A stretch of DNA of 64,000 nt from Runella rosea (GCF_003325355.1 NZ_CP030850.1:4071001-4135000), one strand, 5' to 3'; counted from the stretch's first letter, positions 37,418-48,022 are shown. Numbers and translations are program-made. Notes: generated by a model not told the origin, from the sequence alone.

Positions 37418-37504
37418 TCGTTAAAATAGTCAGAGGTTTAAAAGCATAAATGCACCTACAAAAGCAAAAGCAAAGCCTGAATTACTGCCAGTCGGCTATA
37501 AAGC

Positions 37505-37556
37505 CCCTTTTAAATTCAAAAAGCTTCCTACCAATGGCAGGAAGCTTTTTGAATTT
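37505..37556 (-). terminator. Terminator of carA
   Basis: A perfect 18-bp stem (37512-37529 with 37539-37556), loop 9 bases; arm contains AAAAAGCTTCCT. It lies 15 bases after the carA stop. Confidence 0.85.
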
Positions 37557-37571
37557 AACTATTTGTATTTT

Positions 37572-38705
37572 TTATGCTTCAAACAATTTTACAAAATCAT
37601 CGAAAAGATAACGTGAATCATGAGGGCCTGGCGAAGCTTCGGGGTGGTATTGCACCGAAAACGCTGGCTTATCTTTTCTTTTAATTCCTTCAATCGTTTT
37701 ATCATTAAGATTGATGTGCGTCACTTCTACGTCGGGATGAGCTTCGATTTCATCGGGGCTAACCGCAAAACCGTGGTTTTGTGAAGTTATTTCACACAGA
37801 CCAGTTTGGAAGTTTTTCACGGGGTGATTTAACCCCCGGTGACCATGGTGCATTTTGAAAGTCGAGATCCCACTGGCCAACCCCAAAATTTGATGTCCCA
37901 GGCAGATACCGAAAAGTGGCTTATTAGTATCCAAAAATTGCTGAACTGTCTTCACTGCATAAGGCATTGCCGAAGGGTCACCTGGACCATTTGAGATAAA
38001 AAATCCATCTGGATTCCATGCCATTACTTCTTCAAAAGATGTTTTAGCGGGAAATACTTTACAAAAACATCCCCGTTGGGTTAAATTCAACAAAATACTT
38101 TTTTTAACCCCATAATCCATCACTGCGATACGATACTGCGCCGTTGATTCATCGCCCATAAAATAAGGTTCGGTCGTACTCACCAACGAGGAAAGCTCCA
38201 ATCCATCCATGCTCGGAACCTCTTTCAAGTGTTCCATTAATTTTTTCTCATCGAGTATTTCAGATGAGATAATCGCATTCATAACCCCCTTTTGTCGTAC
38301 ATGACGTACTAACTGGCGGGTATCCACTTCACTTATGCCAACGATATTGGCTTTTTCGAAGTATGATTGAAGCGAAAAATCTGCTGTTTTACGAGAATAA
38401 ATCTGCGAAAAAGAATTACAGACCATTCCGCTAATTTTGATTGAGCTGGATTCCTCCTCGCTTTCCAATTGTACACCATAATTGCCGATGTGCGCATTTG
38501 TATTAACTACAATTTGACCATAGTAAGATGGATCAGTATAGATTTCCTGATAACCCGTCATACCAGTGTTGAAACATATTTCACCACCCATGGTACCGAT
38601 TTTACCGAGAGCTAAACCTTTCAGTGCTGTTCCGTCTTCAAGAAGTAAGAGTGCCGGTTGTTGAGAACCCATTTTATATTGGTATTGTATGGTTACGGTT
38701 GTCAT
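37572..38705 (-). CDS. carA: Carbamoyl-phosphate synthase small (glutaminase) subunit
   Basis: Releases ammonia from glutamine for carbamoyl phosphate used in pyrimidine and arginine synthesis. At 377 aa it has the CPSase_sm N-terminal domain (GEICFNTGMTGYQEIYTDPS) and a class I amidotransferase with nucleophile Cys268 (LFGICLGHQ) and His354/Glu356 (YHPEAS). The first 12 residues before KMGSQQPALLLLEDGTALKG are extra; an internal ATG there is a possible alternative start. carB is not adjacent. It follows the alpha ribosomal operon after a terminator. Confidence 0.95.
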   Translation of the reverse strand: MTTVTIQYQYKMGSQQPALLLLEDGTALKGLALGKIGTMGGEICFNTGMTGYQEIYTDPSYYGQIVVNTNAHIGNYGVQLESEEESSSIKISGMVCNSFSQIYSRKTADFSLQSYFEKANIVGISEVDTRQLVRHVRQKGVMNAIISSEILDEKKLMEHLKEVPSMDGLELSSLVSTTEPYFMGDESTAQYRIAVMDYGVKKSILLNLTQRGCFCKVFPAKTSFEEVMAWNPDGFFISNGPGDPSAMPYAVKTVQQFLDTNKPLFGICLGHQILGLASGISTFKMHHGHRGLNHPVKNFQTGLCEITSQNHGFAVSPDEIEAHPDVEVTHINLNDKTIEGIKRKDKPAFSVQYHPEASPGPHDSRYLFDDFVKLFEA

Positions 38706-38763
38706 AAACGAGGGTATTTTTTGTCTCTATTTATGCCAACCTGAATTTGATTTTGCAAATTTC

Positions 38764-38797
38764 AAAAAAAAGGGGCTAAACTTTCGTTTAACCCCTT
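38764..38797 (-). terminator. Terminator at the end of the ribosomal operon
   Basis: AAGGGGCTAAAC (38770-38781) with GTTTAACCCCTT (38786-38797), 4-base loop, one G-U pair, followed on the minus strand by T7. It lies 48 bases past the rplQ stop. Confidence 0.85.
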
Positions 38798-38844
38798 CTA
38801 TATTTTAACTTTTCTTCATTTTATTAAAGTATATATGAGAAAAG

Positions 38845-39612
38845 TTATTCTTGGCCACCGTTTAATTCATCTTGCCAAGCTTTCAATTCACCAAATTTGC
38901 CATCACGAGCAAGGGCGGCTTGCTGAGGCCATGTTGCGGGGCTTTTTGAACCGATGCCCGCTGCCGATACAATTTCCTGAATTGCTTCAGGAGTCATGTC
39001 TGCCAATTGAGCAAAAGTCGTTACACCTGCATCTGCAAGAGCTTCGGCGATTTTCGGTCCAATTCCTTCTACAATTTCCAAATCATCAGCACTTGAAGTT
39101 TCAGCTTCTGCTACAGGAGCTTCTTCAATAACTGGAGTTGCTTTTACTTCTTTCACTTCTACGGCCGAGGTCTCAGCATCAGCACCTTTCTTACCACCAC
39201 GGCGGCTACGACGTGTTTTGGTTGCTTTTTCTTCGGCAGCAGTCAATAATGTTTCGTTGAAATCAACCAATTCCATCAAACAAACTTCAGCAGCATCACC
39301 TTGACGGGTACCCAGTTTGATAATACGAGTGTAACCACCCGGACGGTCAGCGATTTTGTCAGCTACAGTACTGAAAAGTTCTTTCACTACATCCTTCTCA
39401 GGAATGTAAGAGAAAACAATACGACGGTTGTGCGTATTATCTTCTTTTGCACGGGTCAAAATTGGCTCAATGTACTTCTTGAGTTCTTTTGCTTTAGCCA
39501 ATGTTGTCTGAATGCGTTTGTGTAAAATCAAAGACGCCGCCATGTTACGCAACAAAGCGCTGCGGTGTGATGAGGTACGTCCTAAATGATTGTCTTTCTT
39601 ACCGTGTCTCAT
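38845..39612 (-). CDS. rplQ: 50S ribosomal protein bL17 with C-terminal helix-hairpin-helix tail
   Basis: Residues 1-120 are normal bL17 ([20 protein letters not shown]). Bacterial bL17 is usually 115-130 aa, but this one continues to 255 aa: a basic stretch (RRSRRGGKK), an acidic/Ala linker (about 145-176), a helix-hairpin-helix domain ([19 protein letters not shown], 178-196) and a final [14 protein letters not shown]...WQDELNGG segment (227-253). The tail is in frame with no break. It could bind rRNA or DNA, or be an assembly aid; no function is known to me. Last gene of the operon, 137 bases after rpoA. Confidence 0.95.
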   Translation of the reverse strand: MRHGKKDNHLGRTSSHRSALLRNMAASLILHKRIQTTLAKAKELKKYIEPILTRAKEDNTHNRRIVFSYIPEKDVVKELFSTVADKIADRPGGYTRIIKLGTRQGDAAEVCLMELVDFNETLLTAAEEKATKTRRSRRGGKKGADAETSAVEVKEVKATPVIEEAPVAEAETSSADDLEIVEGIGPKIAEALADAGVTTFAQLADMTPEAIQEIVSAAGIGSKSPATWPQQAALARDGKFGELKAWQDELNGGQE

Positions 39613-39749
39613 TGGTTTGAGTTTGTGATTAGCTTCGAGCGGCGGTTCACGCGCTTCAGAATACTAACCGGTGAAACAATTTACTTAAAGTTTGGGCTTC
39701 GAAAGGCCATGACTTATTACTAAATCAGCTTTCGAAGCCCAATAATTAC

Positions 39750-40739
39750 TTAGTCCTCATCCAAGCGGTACTTGACAACGTCCATACCGAATGTCAGATT
39801 TTTCTCAGCGACAAGTTGTTCTAATTCAGTAAGTGATTTCTTACCGAAATTACGGAACTTCATCATATCGGCTACTTCAAGTTTTACAAGGTCTCCCAAG
39901 GTCTTGATATCGGCTGATTTGAGACAGTTGTAAGCTCTCACTGACAAATCAAGGTCAGCAAGAGGCGTTTTCAGAAGTTTGCGCATACGCAACATTTCTT
40001 CATCAACCTCGCTTACTTCGTCGTTTTTCTGAGTCTCAAACGTCATCGTTTGATCTGAGAACAACATAAAGTGCTGAATCAAAATGTAAGCTGCGCCTTT
40101 CAGTGCTTCTTCTGGGTGAATTGACCCATCGGTTGTCACTTCGATTAACAATTTTTCGTAGTCAGTTTTCTGCTCAACGCGCGTATTTTCAACGCTGTAC
40201 TTAACATTTTTGATAGGTGTGTAAATCGCATCAATAGGGATATGGCCGATTGGCAACTCCTGATTACGCGGTTCATCAGCGGGTACATAACCACGACCTT
40301 TTTCAATCAAGATTTCCATCTCAAATGTCATCTGGTCGTCAATATGGCAAATAACTAAATCAGGGTTTAAAACCTGGAATGATGACGTAAACTTGGCGAT
40401 GTCGCCCGCAGTCACCACCGATTGATTTTTAACGCTTACTGTAATTTTGTTATCAACCATTTCCGAAATCTTTTTGAAGCGAACCATTTTGAGGTTCAGC
40501 ACGATTTCGGTAACATCTTCCACAACTCCTTCAATCGAAGAGAATTCATGGAGCACACTGGGAAATCTAACGCTGGTGATGGCATAGCCTTCCAACGATG
40601 AAAGTAGGATACGACGCAACGCATTACCGATGGTTACACCGAAACCTTTCTCCAGTGGCTTGAACTCAAACAACCCGTGAAAGTCGTCGGCTTTTTCCAT
40701 TACGACTTTGTCGGGCATTTGGAATGCTAAAATAGACAT
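39750..40739 (-). CDS. rpoA: DNA-directed RNA polymerase subunit alpha
   Basis: A 329-aa alpha subunit. The N-terminal dimerisation domain ([20 protein letters not shown]) and the C-terminal helix-hairpin-helix domain ([20 protein letters not shown]... [15 protein letters not shown]) are complete. ATG 40739 gives the family N-terminus ([12 protein letters not shown]); the frame stays open for 102 bases upstream without similarity. Located between rpsD and rplQ as usual. Confidence 0.97.
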   Translation of the reverse strand: MSILAFQMPDKVVMEKADDFHGLFEFKPLEKGFGVTIGNALRRILLSSLEGYAITSVRFPSVLHEFSSIEGVVEDVTEIVLNLKMVRFKKISEMVDNKITVSVKNQSVVTAGDIAKFTSSFQVLNPDLVICHIDDQMTFEMEILIEKGRGYVPADEPRNQELPIGHIPIDAIYTPIKNVKYSVENTRVEQKTDYEKLLIEVTTDGSIHPEEALKGAAYILIQHFMLFSDQTMTFETQKNDEVSEVDEEMLRMRKLLKTPLADLDLSVRAYNCLKSADIKTLGDLVKLEVADMMKFRNFGKKSLTELEQLVAEKNLTFGMDVVKYRLDED

Positions 40740-40869
40740 AGGATTAGCAGTTTTTTTAGAGTCCGAAGGGCGGTAATTAACCGCAAAAAAGTATGTTTTA
40801 CCAAACACACAAAAACAAAACCCTTGATATGGAAACACCACATCAAATGGGTTTTGTAATGATTTAAGA

Positions 40870-41481
40870 CTATTTAGAGTACAATTCGACGATTGCTTGC
40901 TCGTTCACGTTCTCAGGAATCTGATCGCGTTCTGGGTACTGAACAAACTTTCCAATCAACAAACTGCTATCCCATTCAAGCCAATTGAAACGTTTTGCAG
41001 TAGCTGTACGTGCTGCCAAACTTTCAGTGATTGCTTCAAGAGATTTTGATTTCTCGCGAACACCAACGATTTGTCCAGGGCGCAATGAGAATGATGGAAC
41101 ATTCACTACTTCTCCATCAATTGTTATGTGCTTGTGGCTTACCAATTGACGAGCCGCACGGCGAGTAGGAGCAATTCCTAAACGATAAACGGTGTTATCA
41201 AGACGAGCTTCGCAAAGTTTTAGAAGGTTTACCCCTGTAATACCTTCACGAACAGCTGCACGGTGAAATAAATTACGGAATTGGCGTTCCAAAATTCCGT
41301 AGGTATACTTTACCTTTTGTTTTTCTTGCAATTGAAGTGCATATTCAGACTTCTTGCTGCGACGTCCGCGACCATGTTGGCCGGGAGGATAGTTTTTCTT
41401 ATTCAGCGCCTTGCTGGGACCCATGATGGCCTCACCAAAACGACGCGAAATCTTGGACTTTGGACCTGTATAACGTGCCAT
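40870..41481 (-). CDS. rpsD: 30S ribosomal protein uS4
   Basis: A 203-aa primary 16S rRNA-binding protein. It starts [19 protein letters not shown], and the S4 RNA-binding motif [20 protein letters not shown] is at about 92-115. The N-terminus lacks zinc-binding cysteines (C-minus form). In many bacteria uS4 represses the alpha operon; no pseudoknot was recognised here. Confidence 0.97.
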   Translation of the reverse strand: MARYTGPKSKISRRFGEAIMGPSKALNKKNYPPGQHGRGRRSKKSEYALQLQEKQKVKYTYGILERQFRNLFHRAAVREGITGVNLLKLCEARLDNTVYRLGIAPTRRAARQLVSHKHITIDGEVVNVPSFSLRPGQIVGVREKSKSLEAITESLAARTATAKRFNWLEWDSSLLIGKFVQYPERDQIPENVNEQAIVELYSK

Positions 41482-41584
41482 TTGAATTTGATTTATTTAA
41501 ACACAAAAATTACCGTAGGAACAATCCTGCAACCCCAGTGTCCAAATTGCGGATTGTCCTTACGGCCTTATAATAACTTAAGAA

Positions 41585-41980
41585 TTAAACTCTTCTACGT
41601 TTGGGGGGACGGCAACCATTGTGTGGAAGCGGAGTAATATCTTTGATTGTAGTCACTTCAATACCGACATTTTGTACAGTACGGATAGCTGATTCACGAC
41701 CTGAACCTGGGCCTTTCACAAAGACTTCTGCTTTACGCATGCCAAGGTCGTATGCAACTTGAGCACAGCTTTGAGCGGCAGTTTGAGCGGCATAAGGAGT
41801 GTTTTTCTTAGAACCTTTGAAACCCATTTTACCAGCAGATGCCCAAGAAATCACTTGTCCAGACATGTTGGTAACCGAAATAATAATGTTGTTAAATGAA
41901 GCTCTAATGTGAACTTGACCCACTTGCTCCACCTGTACAACGCGCTTTTTAGCTTTATCTTTACGCTTATTTTGAGCCAT
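41585..41980 (-). CDS. rpsK: 30S ribosomal protein uS11
   Basis: A 131-aa platform protein. It contains [20 protein letters not shown], the [14 protein letters not shown] region and the C-terminal [17 protein letters not shown], all invariant in uS11. The gap to rpsM (110 bases) is longer than elsewhere in the operon. Confidence 0.97.
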   Translation of the reverse strand: MAQNKRKDKAKKRVVQVEQVGQVHIRASFNNIIISVTNMSGQVISWASAGKMGFKGSKKNTPYAAQTAAQSCAQVAYDLGMRKAEVFVKGPGSGRESAIRTVQNVGIEVTTIKDITPLPHNGCRPPKRRRV

Positions 41981-42090
41981 TTTTTTGTAATGTTAATCGT
42001 TAGTTGTTATCGCTTCGGAAAGCCGTTTGTTAATGGTTATCTGTTACAGATGTTCACAATTAACAAACAGATAACGGATAACTTTACTTA

Positions 42091-42468
42091 CTACTTAGTA
42101 GCTTTTTTCTTGTTGGCTACAGTCTTACGCTTACCTTTACGAGTACGGCTATTATTTTTGGTTCTTTGGCCACGTACAGGTAATCCTTTACGGTGACGCA
42201 AGCCACGATAACAACCGATATCCATCAACCGTTTGATACTTAGCTGTACTTCTGAACGAAGTGCACCTTCCGTATTAAATTCACCGTTAATGATTCCACG
42301 AACAGCATTAGACTCTTCGTCAGACCATTCAGCTACTTTTTTGTCAAAATTGATTCCAGCTTTCTCCAAAATTTTACGAGCAGAGCTACGGCCTATCCCG
42401 TAGATGTAAGTCAACGAGATTTCTCCACGTTTTTTGTCTGGAATGTCAACACCTGCAATACGTGCCAT
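42091..42468 (-). CDS. rpsM: 30S ribosomal protein uS13
   Basis: A 125-aa head protein starting [20 protein letters not shown]. It has the helix-hairpin-helix [14 protein letters not shown] and the [19 protein letters not shown] tRNA-contacting tail, ending in a Lys-rich extension. Confidence 0.97.
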   Translation of the reverse strand: MARIAGVDIPDKKRGEISLTYIYGIGRSSARKILEKAGINFDKKVAEWSDEESNAVRGIINGEFNTEGALRSEVQLSIKRLMDIGCYRGLRHRKGLPVRGQRTKNNSRTRKGKRKTVANKKKATK

Positions 42469-42477
42469 ATCTTATAA

Positions 42478-42594
42478 TTATCCTTGTCTTTGTTTGTACT
42501 TGGGATTTTTCTTATTGATAACGTAAAGTTTACCTTTTCGGCGAATTACTTTACAATCAGCACTGCGCTTTTTAATAGACGCTTTTACTTTCAT
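42478..42594 (-). CDS. rpmJ: 50S ribosomal protein bL36 (zinc-free form)
   Basis: A 38-aa protein starting [19 protein letters not shown] and ending [10 protein letters not shown]. Only one (Cys14) of the four ligands of zinc-type bL36 is kept: positions 11, 27 and 32 are Ser, Asn and Tyr. It is therefore the C-minus, zinc-independent form, like bL31 in this window. The stop lies 9 bases before the rpsM start, in the usual infA-rpmJ-rpsM order. Confidence 0.95.
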   Translation of the reverse strand: MKVKASIKKRSADCKVIRRKGKLYVINKKNPKYKQRQG

Positions 42595-42696
42595 TGTTGT
42601 ATGTGATTTTGGATTTAAGATTTCGGCTTCTCGTGACGGGAATTCTACTAAACTCCTTTATCCTATTTTAACCTACAATCTACAATCAAGTTACTA

Positions 42697-42915
42697 CTAT
42701 TTATATCGGTAAATAATCCGAGCCTTTGACAAGTCGTAAGGCGACATTTCGAGTTTAACTCTGTCACCCTGCAAAATTTTGATATAGTTCATTCGCATCT
42801 TACCAGAGATATGAGCAATTACCTCATGTTTGTTCTCCAGCTGTACTCGAAACATAGCGTTAGAGAGCGCTTCTACTATAATTCCGTCAACTTCGATGAG
42901 TCCTTGTTTTGCCAT
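42697..42915 (-). CDS. infA: Translation initiation factor IF-1
   Basis: A 72-aa OB-fold protein ([39 protein letters not shown]) that occupies the ribosomal A site during initiation. It lies between map and rpmJ as in most bacteria, 22 bases after map. Confidence 0.96.
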   Translation of the reverse strand: MAKQGLIEVDGIIVEALSNAMFRVQLENKHEVIAHISGKMRMNYIKILQGDRVKLEMSPYDLSKARIIYRYK

Positions 42916-42937
42916 ATACTGCTTTTCGGTAAGTGAA

Positions 42938-43741
42938 TTAGATGCTTACCATTAACGTCGTATTTTCAGTTACTTCTTCTATGTACTTAAACGTCGTTAA
43001 AATTTCTGCTTTGCCTTTACGAACCAACACAGTGTGCTCAAAATGTGCAGCAGGTTTTCGGTCTGTTGTTCGGATAGTCCATCCGTCCTTCTCCTGAACT
43101 ACGGATCTTTTTCCTAAGGTAATCATTGGTTCAATCGCAATCACAATTCCTTCCCGCAACTTAGGTCCCTGTCCTCGTTTTCCGTAATTTGGTACTTCAG
43201 GACTTTCATGTAAATTACGGCCTACACCATGCCCGACCAATTCTCTAACAACACCATAGCCAAATTTTTCAACGTATGATTGAATCACGTAGCCAATATC
43301 ACCTACTCTTTTACCTTCTACTGCCTGCTCAATCCCTAAATACAGTGACTGTTTAGTGCGCTTTAGAAGGTTCATTACTTCAGCACTTATGTTTCCTACT
43401 GGGTAGGTATATGCACTATCGCTATGAAATCCATTTAACTTAACTCCACAATCAATAGAGATAATATCTCCTTCTCGCAATTGATATTGGCTTGGAAAAC
43501 CATGTACTACAATATCATTCAGCGAAATACAAAGTGATGCTGGAAAACCATTATAACCTTTAAAAGAAGGCTGACCTTTATGGTCTTTGATAAACTCTTC
43601 AGCTACTTTATCTAATTGCTTAGTAGTAATACCAGGCTTTATCCACTTTGCCACTTCGGCATGTGCTTTTCCCAGAACTTGTGCGCTTTCTTTAATCAGT
43701 AAAACTTCTTCTTCTGATTTAAGAAAAATCATTTTTGTCAT
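42938..43741 (-). CDS. map: Type I methionine aminopeptidase
   Basis: Removes N-terminal methionine from nascent proteins; 267 aa. Metal ligands are in [19 protein letters not shown] (two Asp), [16 protein letters not shown] (His), AIEPMIT (Glu) and FEHTVLV (Glu). The ATG overlaps the secY stop by one base (TAATG), implying coupling; an internal ATG at codon 4 (MIFLKSEEE) is an alternative. adk, often found between secY and map, is absent. Confidence 0.96.
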   Translation of the reverse strand: MTKMIFLKSEEEVLLIKESAQVLGKAHAEVAKWIKPGITTKQLDKVAEEFIKDHKGQPSFKGYNGFPASLCISLNDIVVHGFPSQYQLREGDIISIDCGVKLNGFHSDSAYTYPVGNISAEVMNLLKRTKQSLYLGIEQAVEGKRVGDIGYVIQSYVEKFGYGVVRELVGHGVGRNLHESPEVPNYGKRGQGPKLREGIVIAIEPMITLGKRSVVQEKDGWTIRTTDRKPAAHFEHTVLVRKGKAEILTTFKYIEEVTENTTLMVSI

Positions 43742-45054
43742 TATACTGCTACAGTTTCAGTACGGCCTTTTACTCGACCAGACTTCATTAAACCTTCGTA
43801 GCGTTTCATGAGGAGATAACTTTCTACTTGTTGCAAAGTATCAAGTACAACACCAACCAAAATTAACAATGATGTACCTCCAAAAAACTGTGCAAATTCT
43901 CTGGTCATACCAGTCATACTTGCTAGTGATGGAAGAATAGCTACTACCGCGAGAAGTATTCCTCCTGGTAAAGTAATACGATCCAACACCGTAGCAATAA
44001 AGTCAGAAGTAGAAATCCCTGGTTTAACTCCTGGAATAAAACCTCCTCCTCTTTTCATATCGTCAGCAATTTGCTGAGGACTAATCGCAATCGCGGTATA
44101 GAAAAACGTAAATACGATGATTAAAGTAGCAAAAAGACCGTTGTATTCCCAAGTTGTATAATCATTGAAAGTGGTTGCTATTGAACTAGCAAAATCACTT
44201 TTTTCTGCAAATAAGCCTGCAACCAATGAAGGTATAAACATAAGAGCCTGTGCAAAGATAATTGGCATTACACCCGAAGTATTAAGCTTAAGGGGCAAGT
44301 ACTGTCTCTGACCACCCATAACTTTGTTTCCAACTACTTGTTTTGCATACTGGATTGGCACTCTACGTACTGCCTGTGTCAAAGCTACTGCAAACATTAC
44401 GACTAAGAACAGTGCTACGATTTCAAGAACGAAAATTAATGCCTCTCCTGTACCTCTTGAAACAGCTTCCTGATAAATAGCTCTTGGAAAACGCGATACA
44501 ATACCAATCATAATCAACATTGATGTACCATTTCCAATTCCGCGGTCAGTGATTCTTTCACCCAACCACATACAGAAGATTGTACCCGCTGTTAAAATAA
44601 AAACGGATGATATTGTAAAAGCTGCACGAGTAATTAATAGCGCATCCGTTGGTATCGTAGTTTGCAAATAACTTACCGACTGAGCAATTGTAACAAAAAT
44701 GGTTAATACTCGGGTAATCTGATTCAATTTCTTACGTCCTGATTCTCCTTCCTTCTGCATTTTCTGGAAATAAGGAAGTGCCATTGTTAATAACTGAATG
44801 GCAATAGAAGCAGAAATGTAGGGCATGATACCCAGAGCAAAAATTGAAGCCTTACTGAAAGCCCCTCCCAAAAATGTATCTAACAAGCCTAATAAGCCTG
44901 ATGTATCGATATTAAGTTTGCTACTGTCTACTCCAGGTAGAACAATGTAGTAACCAAGACGATAAACCGCAATCAAAAGGAGAGTATAAAGAATTCTATT
45001 CTTTAACTCTTCAATTGAAAAGATATTTTTTAAGGTCTGTATAAACCGTTTCAT
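43741..45054 (-). CDS. secY: Preprotein translocase subunit SecY
   Basis: A 437-aa channel subunit with ten predicted helices. Visible features are IEELKNRILYTLLLIAVYRL at the start, the plug helix region after LPGVDSSKL, GGQRQYLPLKLNTSGVMPII and PQQIADDMKRGGGFIPGVKP in the cytosolic loops. ATG 45054 gives MKRFIQTLKNIF; the frame extends to a TTG at 45090. Follows rplO by 60 bases. Confidence 0.97.
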   Translation of the reverse strand: MKRFIQTLKNIFSIEELKNRILYTLLLIAVYRLGYYIVLPGVDSSKLNIDTSGLLGLLDTFLGGAFSKASIFALGIMPYISASIAIQLLTMALPYFQKMQKEGESGRKKLNQITRVLTIFVTIAQSVSYLQTTIPTDALLITRAAFTISSVFILTAGTIFCMWLGERITDRGIGNGTSMLIMIGIVSRFPRAIYQEAVSRGTGEALIFVLEIVALFLVVMFAVALTQAVRRVPIQYAKQVVGNKVMGGQRQYLPLKLNTSGVMPIIFAQALMFIPSLVAGLFAEKSDFASSIATTFNDYTTWEYNGLFATLIIVFTFFYTAIAISPQQIADDMKRGGGFIPGVKPGISTSDFIATVLDRITLPGGILLAVVAILPSLASMTGMTREFAQFFGGTSLLILVGVVLDTLQQVESYLLMKRYEGLMKSGRVKGRTETVAV

Positions 45055-45114
45055 GCGTTTGTTAGATTTACCCGTGAAAAAATCAGGCAAAGTTACAAAA
45101 AATCTTTGGTAAGA

Positions 45115-45561
45115 TTACAAAGTAACGGCTTTACCGCCTGCTTTTTCAATAGCCTCTGCTGCTGCTTTTGAAAAAGCATGAGCTTTCAATTCTACGGCAA
45201 CTTTTAATTCGCCACGGCTAAGAATCTTTACTAAGTCAGTTTTTGAAACTAAACCGTTGTTGTACAACACTTCAATGTCGATAACAGTAGCATTTGTTTT
45301 TTCAACCAATGCCTGAATTGAATCTAAATTTAGTGCTTTGTACTCTACGCGATTAATGTTTTTGAAGCCAAACTTCGGCACACGTCTCTGAAGTGGCATT
45401 TGCCCTCCTTCGAAGTGACTTTTTTGGCTGTAGCCTGAGCGTGATTGAGCACCTTTGTGTCCACGCGTAGATGTACCGCCCATTCCTGAGCCATGCCCTC
45501 TACCTAGGCGTTTTTTTGTTTTTACCGAGCCTGAGGCTGGTTTTAATGAGCTAAGATTCAT
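45115..45561 (-). CDS. rplO: 50S ribosomal protein uL15
   Basis: About 148 aa, starting MNLSSLKPASGSVKTKKRLG (or two codons upstream at 45567). It contains the Gly/Arg-rich GRGHGSGMGGTSTRGHKGAQ and FEGGQMPLQRRVPKFGF segments of uL15. Located between rpmD and secY. Confidence 0.96.
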   Translation of the reverse strand: MNLSSLKPASGSVKTKKRLGRGHGSGMGGTSTRGHKGAQSRSGYSQKSHFEGGQMPLQRRVPKFGFKNINRVEYKALNLDSIQALVEKTNATVIDIEVLYNNGLVSKTDLVKILSRGELKVAVELKAHAFSKAAAEAIEKAGGKAVTL

Positions 45562-45574
45562 TGTCATATGCCAA

Positions 45575-45754
45575 TTAGATCTCTTCGACTTTCACCAAAT
45601 GATTTACTTTCTGAATCATACCAGAAATGGCAGGATTGATTTCAATCTCTATACTGCGACTGATTTTACCTAATCCTAAAGCAGCTAAGGTGCGCTTTTG
45701 GTCTTCGGGTCTTCCAATCTTACTTCTTACTTGTGTTACTCTTACCTTTGCCAT
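45575..45754 (-). CDS. rpmD: 50S ribosomal protein uL30
   Basis: A 59-aa protein: MAKVRVTQVRSKIGRPEDQK at the start, then RTLAALGLGKISRSIEIEI, ending HLVKVEEI. It is short but complete, in the usual place between rpsE (12 bases upstream) and rplO. Confidence 0.95.
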   Translation of the reverse strand: MAKVRVTQVRSKIGRPEDQKRTLAALGLGKISRSIEIEINPAISGMIQKVNHLVKVEEI

Positions 45755-45766
45755 TTTCCCAAAAGA

Positions 45767-46282
45767 TTATCCATTAAATACTTTGGCCAACTTTACTCCG
45801 CGTTGGAATGCAACTTGGTGAGGAGCTCTCATCTTAAGGAGTGCATCAATAGTTGCCTTCACTACATTGTGAGGGTTTGATGATCCTTTTGATTTTGCTA
45901 ACACGTCGTGTATACCAGCGGCTTCTAGAACAGCACGCATAGCACCTCCTGCAATAACACCCGTTCCAGGGGCAGCTGGCTTAACAAAAACCAGACCTCC
46001 ACTAAATTTACCGTGCATTTCATGAGGAACTGTTCCTTTTAAGAGAGGAACTTGTACAAGGTTTTTCTTGGCGTCCTCGATTCCTTTTGCAATAGCATCA
46101 GTTACTTCGTTAGCTTTACCTAAACCATAACCTACTACTCCTTTGCCGTCACCTACGACCACAATTGCTGAGAAACTAAAACGACGACCACCTTTTACTA
46201 CTTTGGCAACGCGGTTGATAGCCACAACCTTTTCTTTCAGGTCTGCCTCGTTGTATTTCACAGGTTTGATACTGTTTGACAT
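45767..46282 (-). CDS. rpsE: 30S ribosomal protein uS5
   Basis: A 171-aa protein with the double-stranded RNA-binding N-terminal domain ([40 protein letters not shown]) and the C-terminal [19 protein letters not shown] domain. Contributes to decoding fidelity. It is 6 bases after rplR. Confidence 0.97.
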   Translation of the reverse strand: MSNSIKPVKYNEADLKEKVVAINRVAKVVKGGRRFSFSAIVVVGDGKGVVGYGLGKANEVTDAIAKGIEDAKKNLVQVPLLKGTVPHEMHGKFSGGLVFVKPAAPGTGVIAGGAMRAVLEAAGIHDVLAKSKGSSNPHNVVKATIDALLKMRAPHQVAFQRGVKLAKVFNG

Positions 46283-46288
46283 ATCTTA

Positions 46289-46645
46289 TTAGAATTTGAG
46301 ACCCCCTTCGCGGGCGCCGTCTGCCAGTGCTTTTACTTTGCCGTGATATAAATAACCGTTGCGATCAAATACAACTGAACTAACGCCAGCTGCAATTGCT
46401 TTCTCAGCCAGTTTAATGCCTACTTTTTTCGCATCTTCTGCATTGACACTCGCTTTATTAGTGGTATCAAGCTCAATAGATGAAGCAGAGACTAAAGTTA
46501 CTCCTTTTGTATCATCAATTACCTGCGCATAAATGCGTGCATTTGAACGAAATACTGAAAGGCGAGGCTTTTCTGTTGTTCCAGCTACTTTCTTCCGAAT
46601 CCGGTACTTGATGCGCTGTCTTCTGTCGCTTCTTGCTAAAGCCAT
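46289..46645 (-). CDS. rplR: 50S ribosomal protein uL18
   Basis: A 118-aa 5S rRNA-binding protein. [20 protein letters not shown] and [13 protein letters not shown] are family motifs, and it ends GAREGGLKF. It lies between rplF and rpsE. Confidence 0.97.
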   Translation of the reverse strand: MALARSDRRQRIKYRIRKKVAGTTEKPRLSVFRSNARIYAQVIDDTKGVTLVSASSIELDTTNKASVNAEDAKKVGIKLAEKAIAAGVSSVVFDRNGYLYHGKVKALADGAREGGLKF

Positions 46646-46672
46646 GATTGATTACAATTTTCAGATTACTGA

Positions 46673-47230
46673 TTACTTCTTAGCTGCTGCTTTACCAGCT
46701 TTACGTCTGATTTGTTCTCCAATGAAGCGGATACCTTTACCTTTGTAAGGTTCTACTTTACGGAAAGAGCGGATTTTAGCGGCAATTTGACCCAAAAGTT
46801 CTTTGTCGATACACTCTAAAAAAACCTTCGGGTTCTGCCCTTTTTCCATTGTTGCAGTAACCTTCACTTCTGAAGGTACAGCAAAATAGATACCGTGTGA
46901 ATAGCCAAGGCTCATCTCAAGAATATTATTATTCACGGACGCCTTATAACCTACCCCAACAATTTCCAGCTCAGCTTTATAGCCTTCATTCACACCCGTC
47001 ACCATGTTACTGATGAGAGAGCGGTAGAGACCGTGCAATGCTTTATGACGCTTTTGTTCAGTCGGACGTACGACCGTCAATTCGCTTCCTTCTACTTCTA
47101 CCTTAATGTCGCGGTCAATGGTACGGGCTAACGTTCCTTTGGGACCTTTCACAGTCACAACGTTATCGTCAGATACACTTACTGTGACGTTTGCTGGTAG
47201 CGTAATCGGCTTTTTTCCTATACGTGACAT
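46673..47230 (-). CDS. rplF: 50S ribosomal protein uL6
   Basis: A 185-aa protein with two homologous domains. It starts MSRIGKKPITLPANVTVSVS and keeps the C-terminal signature EPYKGKGIRFIGEQIRRKAG, with an Ala/Lys tail. Confidence 0.97.
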   Translation of the reverse strand: MSRIGKKPITLPANVTVSVSDDNVVTVKGPKGTLARTIDRDIKVEVEGSELTVVRPTEQKRHKALHGLYRSLISNMVTGVNEGYKAELEIVGVGYKASVNNNILEMSLGYSHGIYFAVPSEVKVTATMEKGQNPKVFLECIDKELLGQIAAKIRSFRKVEPYKGKGIRFIGEQIRRKAGKAAAKK

Positions 47231-47249
47231 GTTCTTTCTGTGAATTTTA

Positions 47250-47648
47250 TCAGTAAACGTAACACAATACTTCTCCGCCCACGTTGAGCACGCGCGCTTC
47301 TTTGTCGGTCATTACCCCTTTAGAGGTAGATACAATCGCTACTCCAAGACCATTGAGGATGCGTGGAATATCGGTAGCACCCGAATATTTACGCAAACCT
47401 GGCTTGCTTACACGTTGCAAGTCAACAATTGCTGATTGCTTTGTTACTGGGTTGTACTTTAAAGCAATCTTAATAATACCCTGCGGGCCATTATCTTCAA
47501 ACTTATAGTTTTGGATAAAGCCTTTATCGTAGAGTACCTTGGTGATCTCCTTCTTGATATTAGAAGCAGGTATCTCCACAACCCGGTGCTTCGCCTTTAT
47601 GGCGTTTCTGATTCTCGTCAGATAATCTGCTATGGGATCGGTTAACAT
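47250..47648 (-). CDS. rpsH: 30S ribosomal protein uS8
   Basis: A 132-aa protein: [20 protein letters not shown] at the start and the C-terminal [20 protein letters not shown] signature. In E. coli uS8 represses the spc operon by binding near rplE; no such site was identified here. Confidence 0.97.
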   Translation of the reverse strand: MLTDPIADYLTRIRNAIKAKHRVVEIPASNIKKEITKVLYDKGFIQNYKFEDNGPQGIIKIALKYNPVTKQSAIVDLQRVSKPGLRKYSGATDIPRILNGLGVAIVSTSKGVMTDKEARVLNVGGEVLCYVY

Positions 47649-47725
47649 TTCTCTACTGATTTGTTGCGGCCCTTCCGTAAAAGGGCTGCAAAGTTACGGA
47701 ATTGATTTTAAAAAACAAAAGAGAT

Positions 47726-47995
47726 TTACCAGCTGGCTTTGGTAACACCAGGGATTTTTCCTGCCGAAGCCATCTCGCGGAATACCACCCGGCAAATACC
47801 AAACTTACGCATGTATCCACGGGGACGTCCAGTTAAACGGCAACGGTTGTGCAAACGAACTGCTGATGAACTACGTGGCAGCTTGTCTAAACCTTCCCAA
47901 TCGCCAGCTTCTTTCAATGCAGCTCTTTTGGAGGCATATTTAGCAACCAGCTTTTGTTTTTTCAATTCTCTTGCTTTTACGGATTCTTTAGCCAT
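47726..47995 (-). CDS. rpsN: 30S ribosomal protein uS14 (long, zinc-free form)
   Basis: An 89-aa protein of the long C-minus class. [20 protein letters not shown] and [19 protein letters not shown] are present, but the CxxC-x12-CxxC zinc motif of the 61-aa type is not. Confidence 0.96.
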   Translation of the reverse strand: MAKESVKARELKKQKLVAKYASKRAALKEAGDWEGLDKLPRSSSAVRLHNRCRLTGRPRGYMRKFGICRVVFREMASAGKIPGVTKASW

Positions 47996-48022
47996 TTCCT
48001 TATTTCGTTGAAAAAGGGATTC

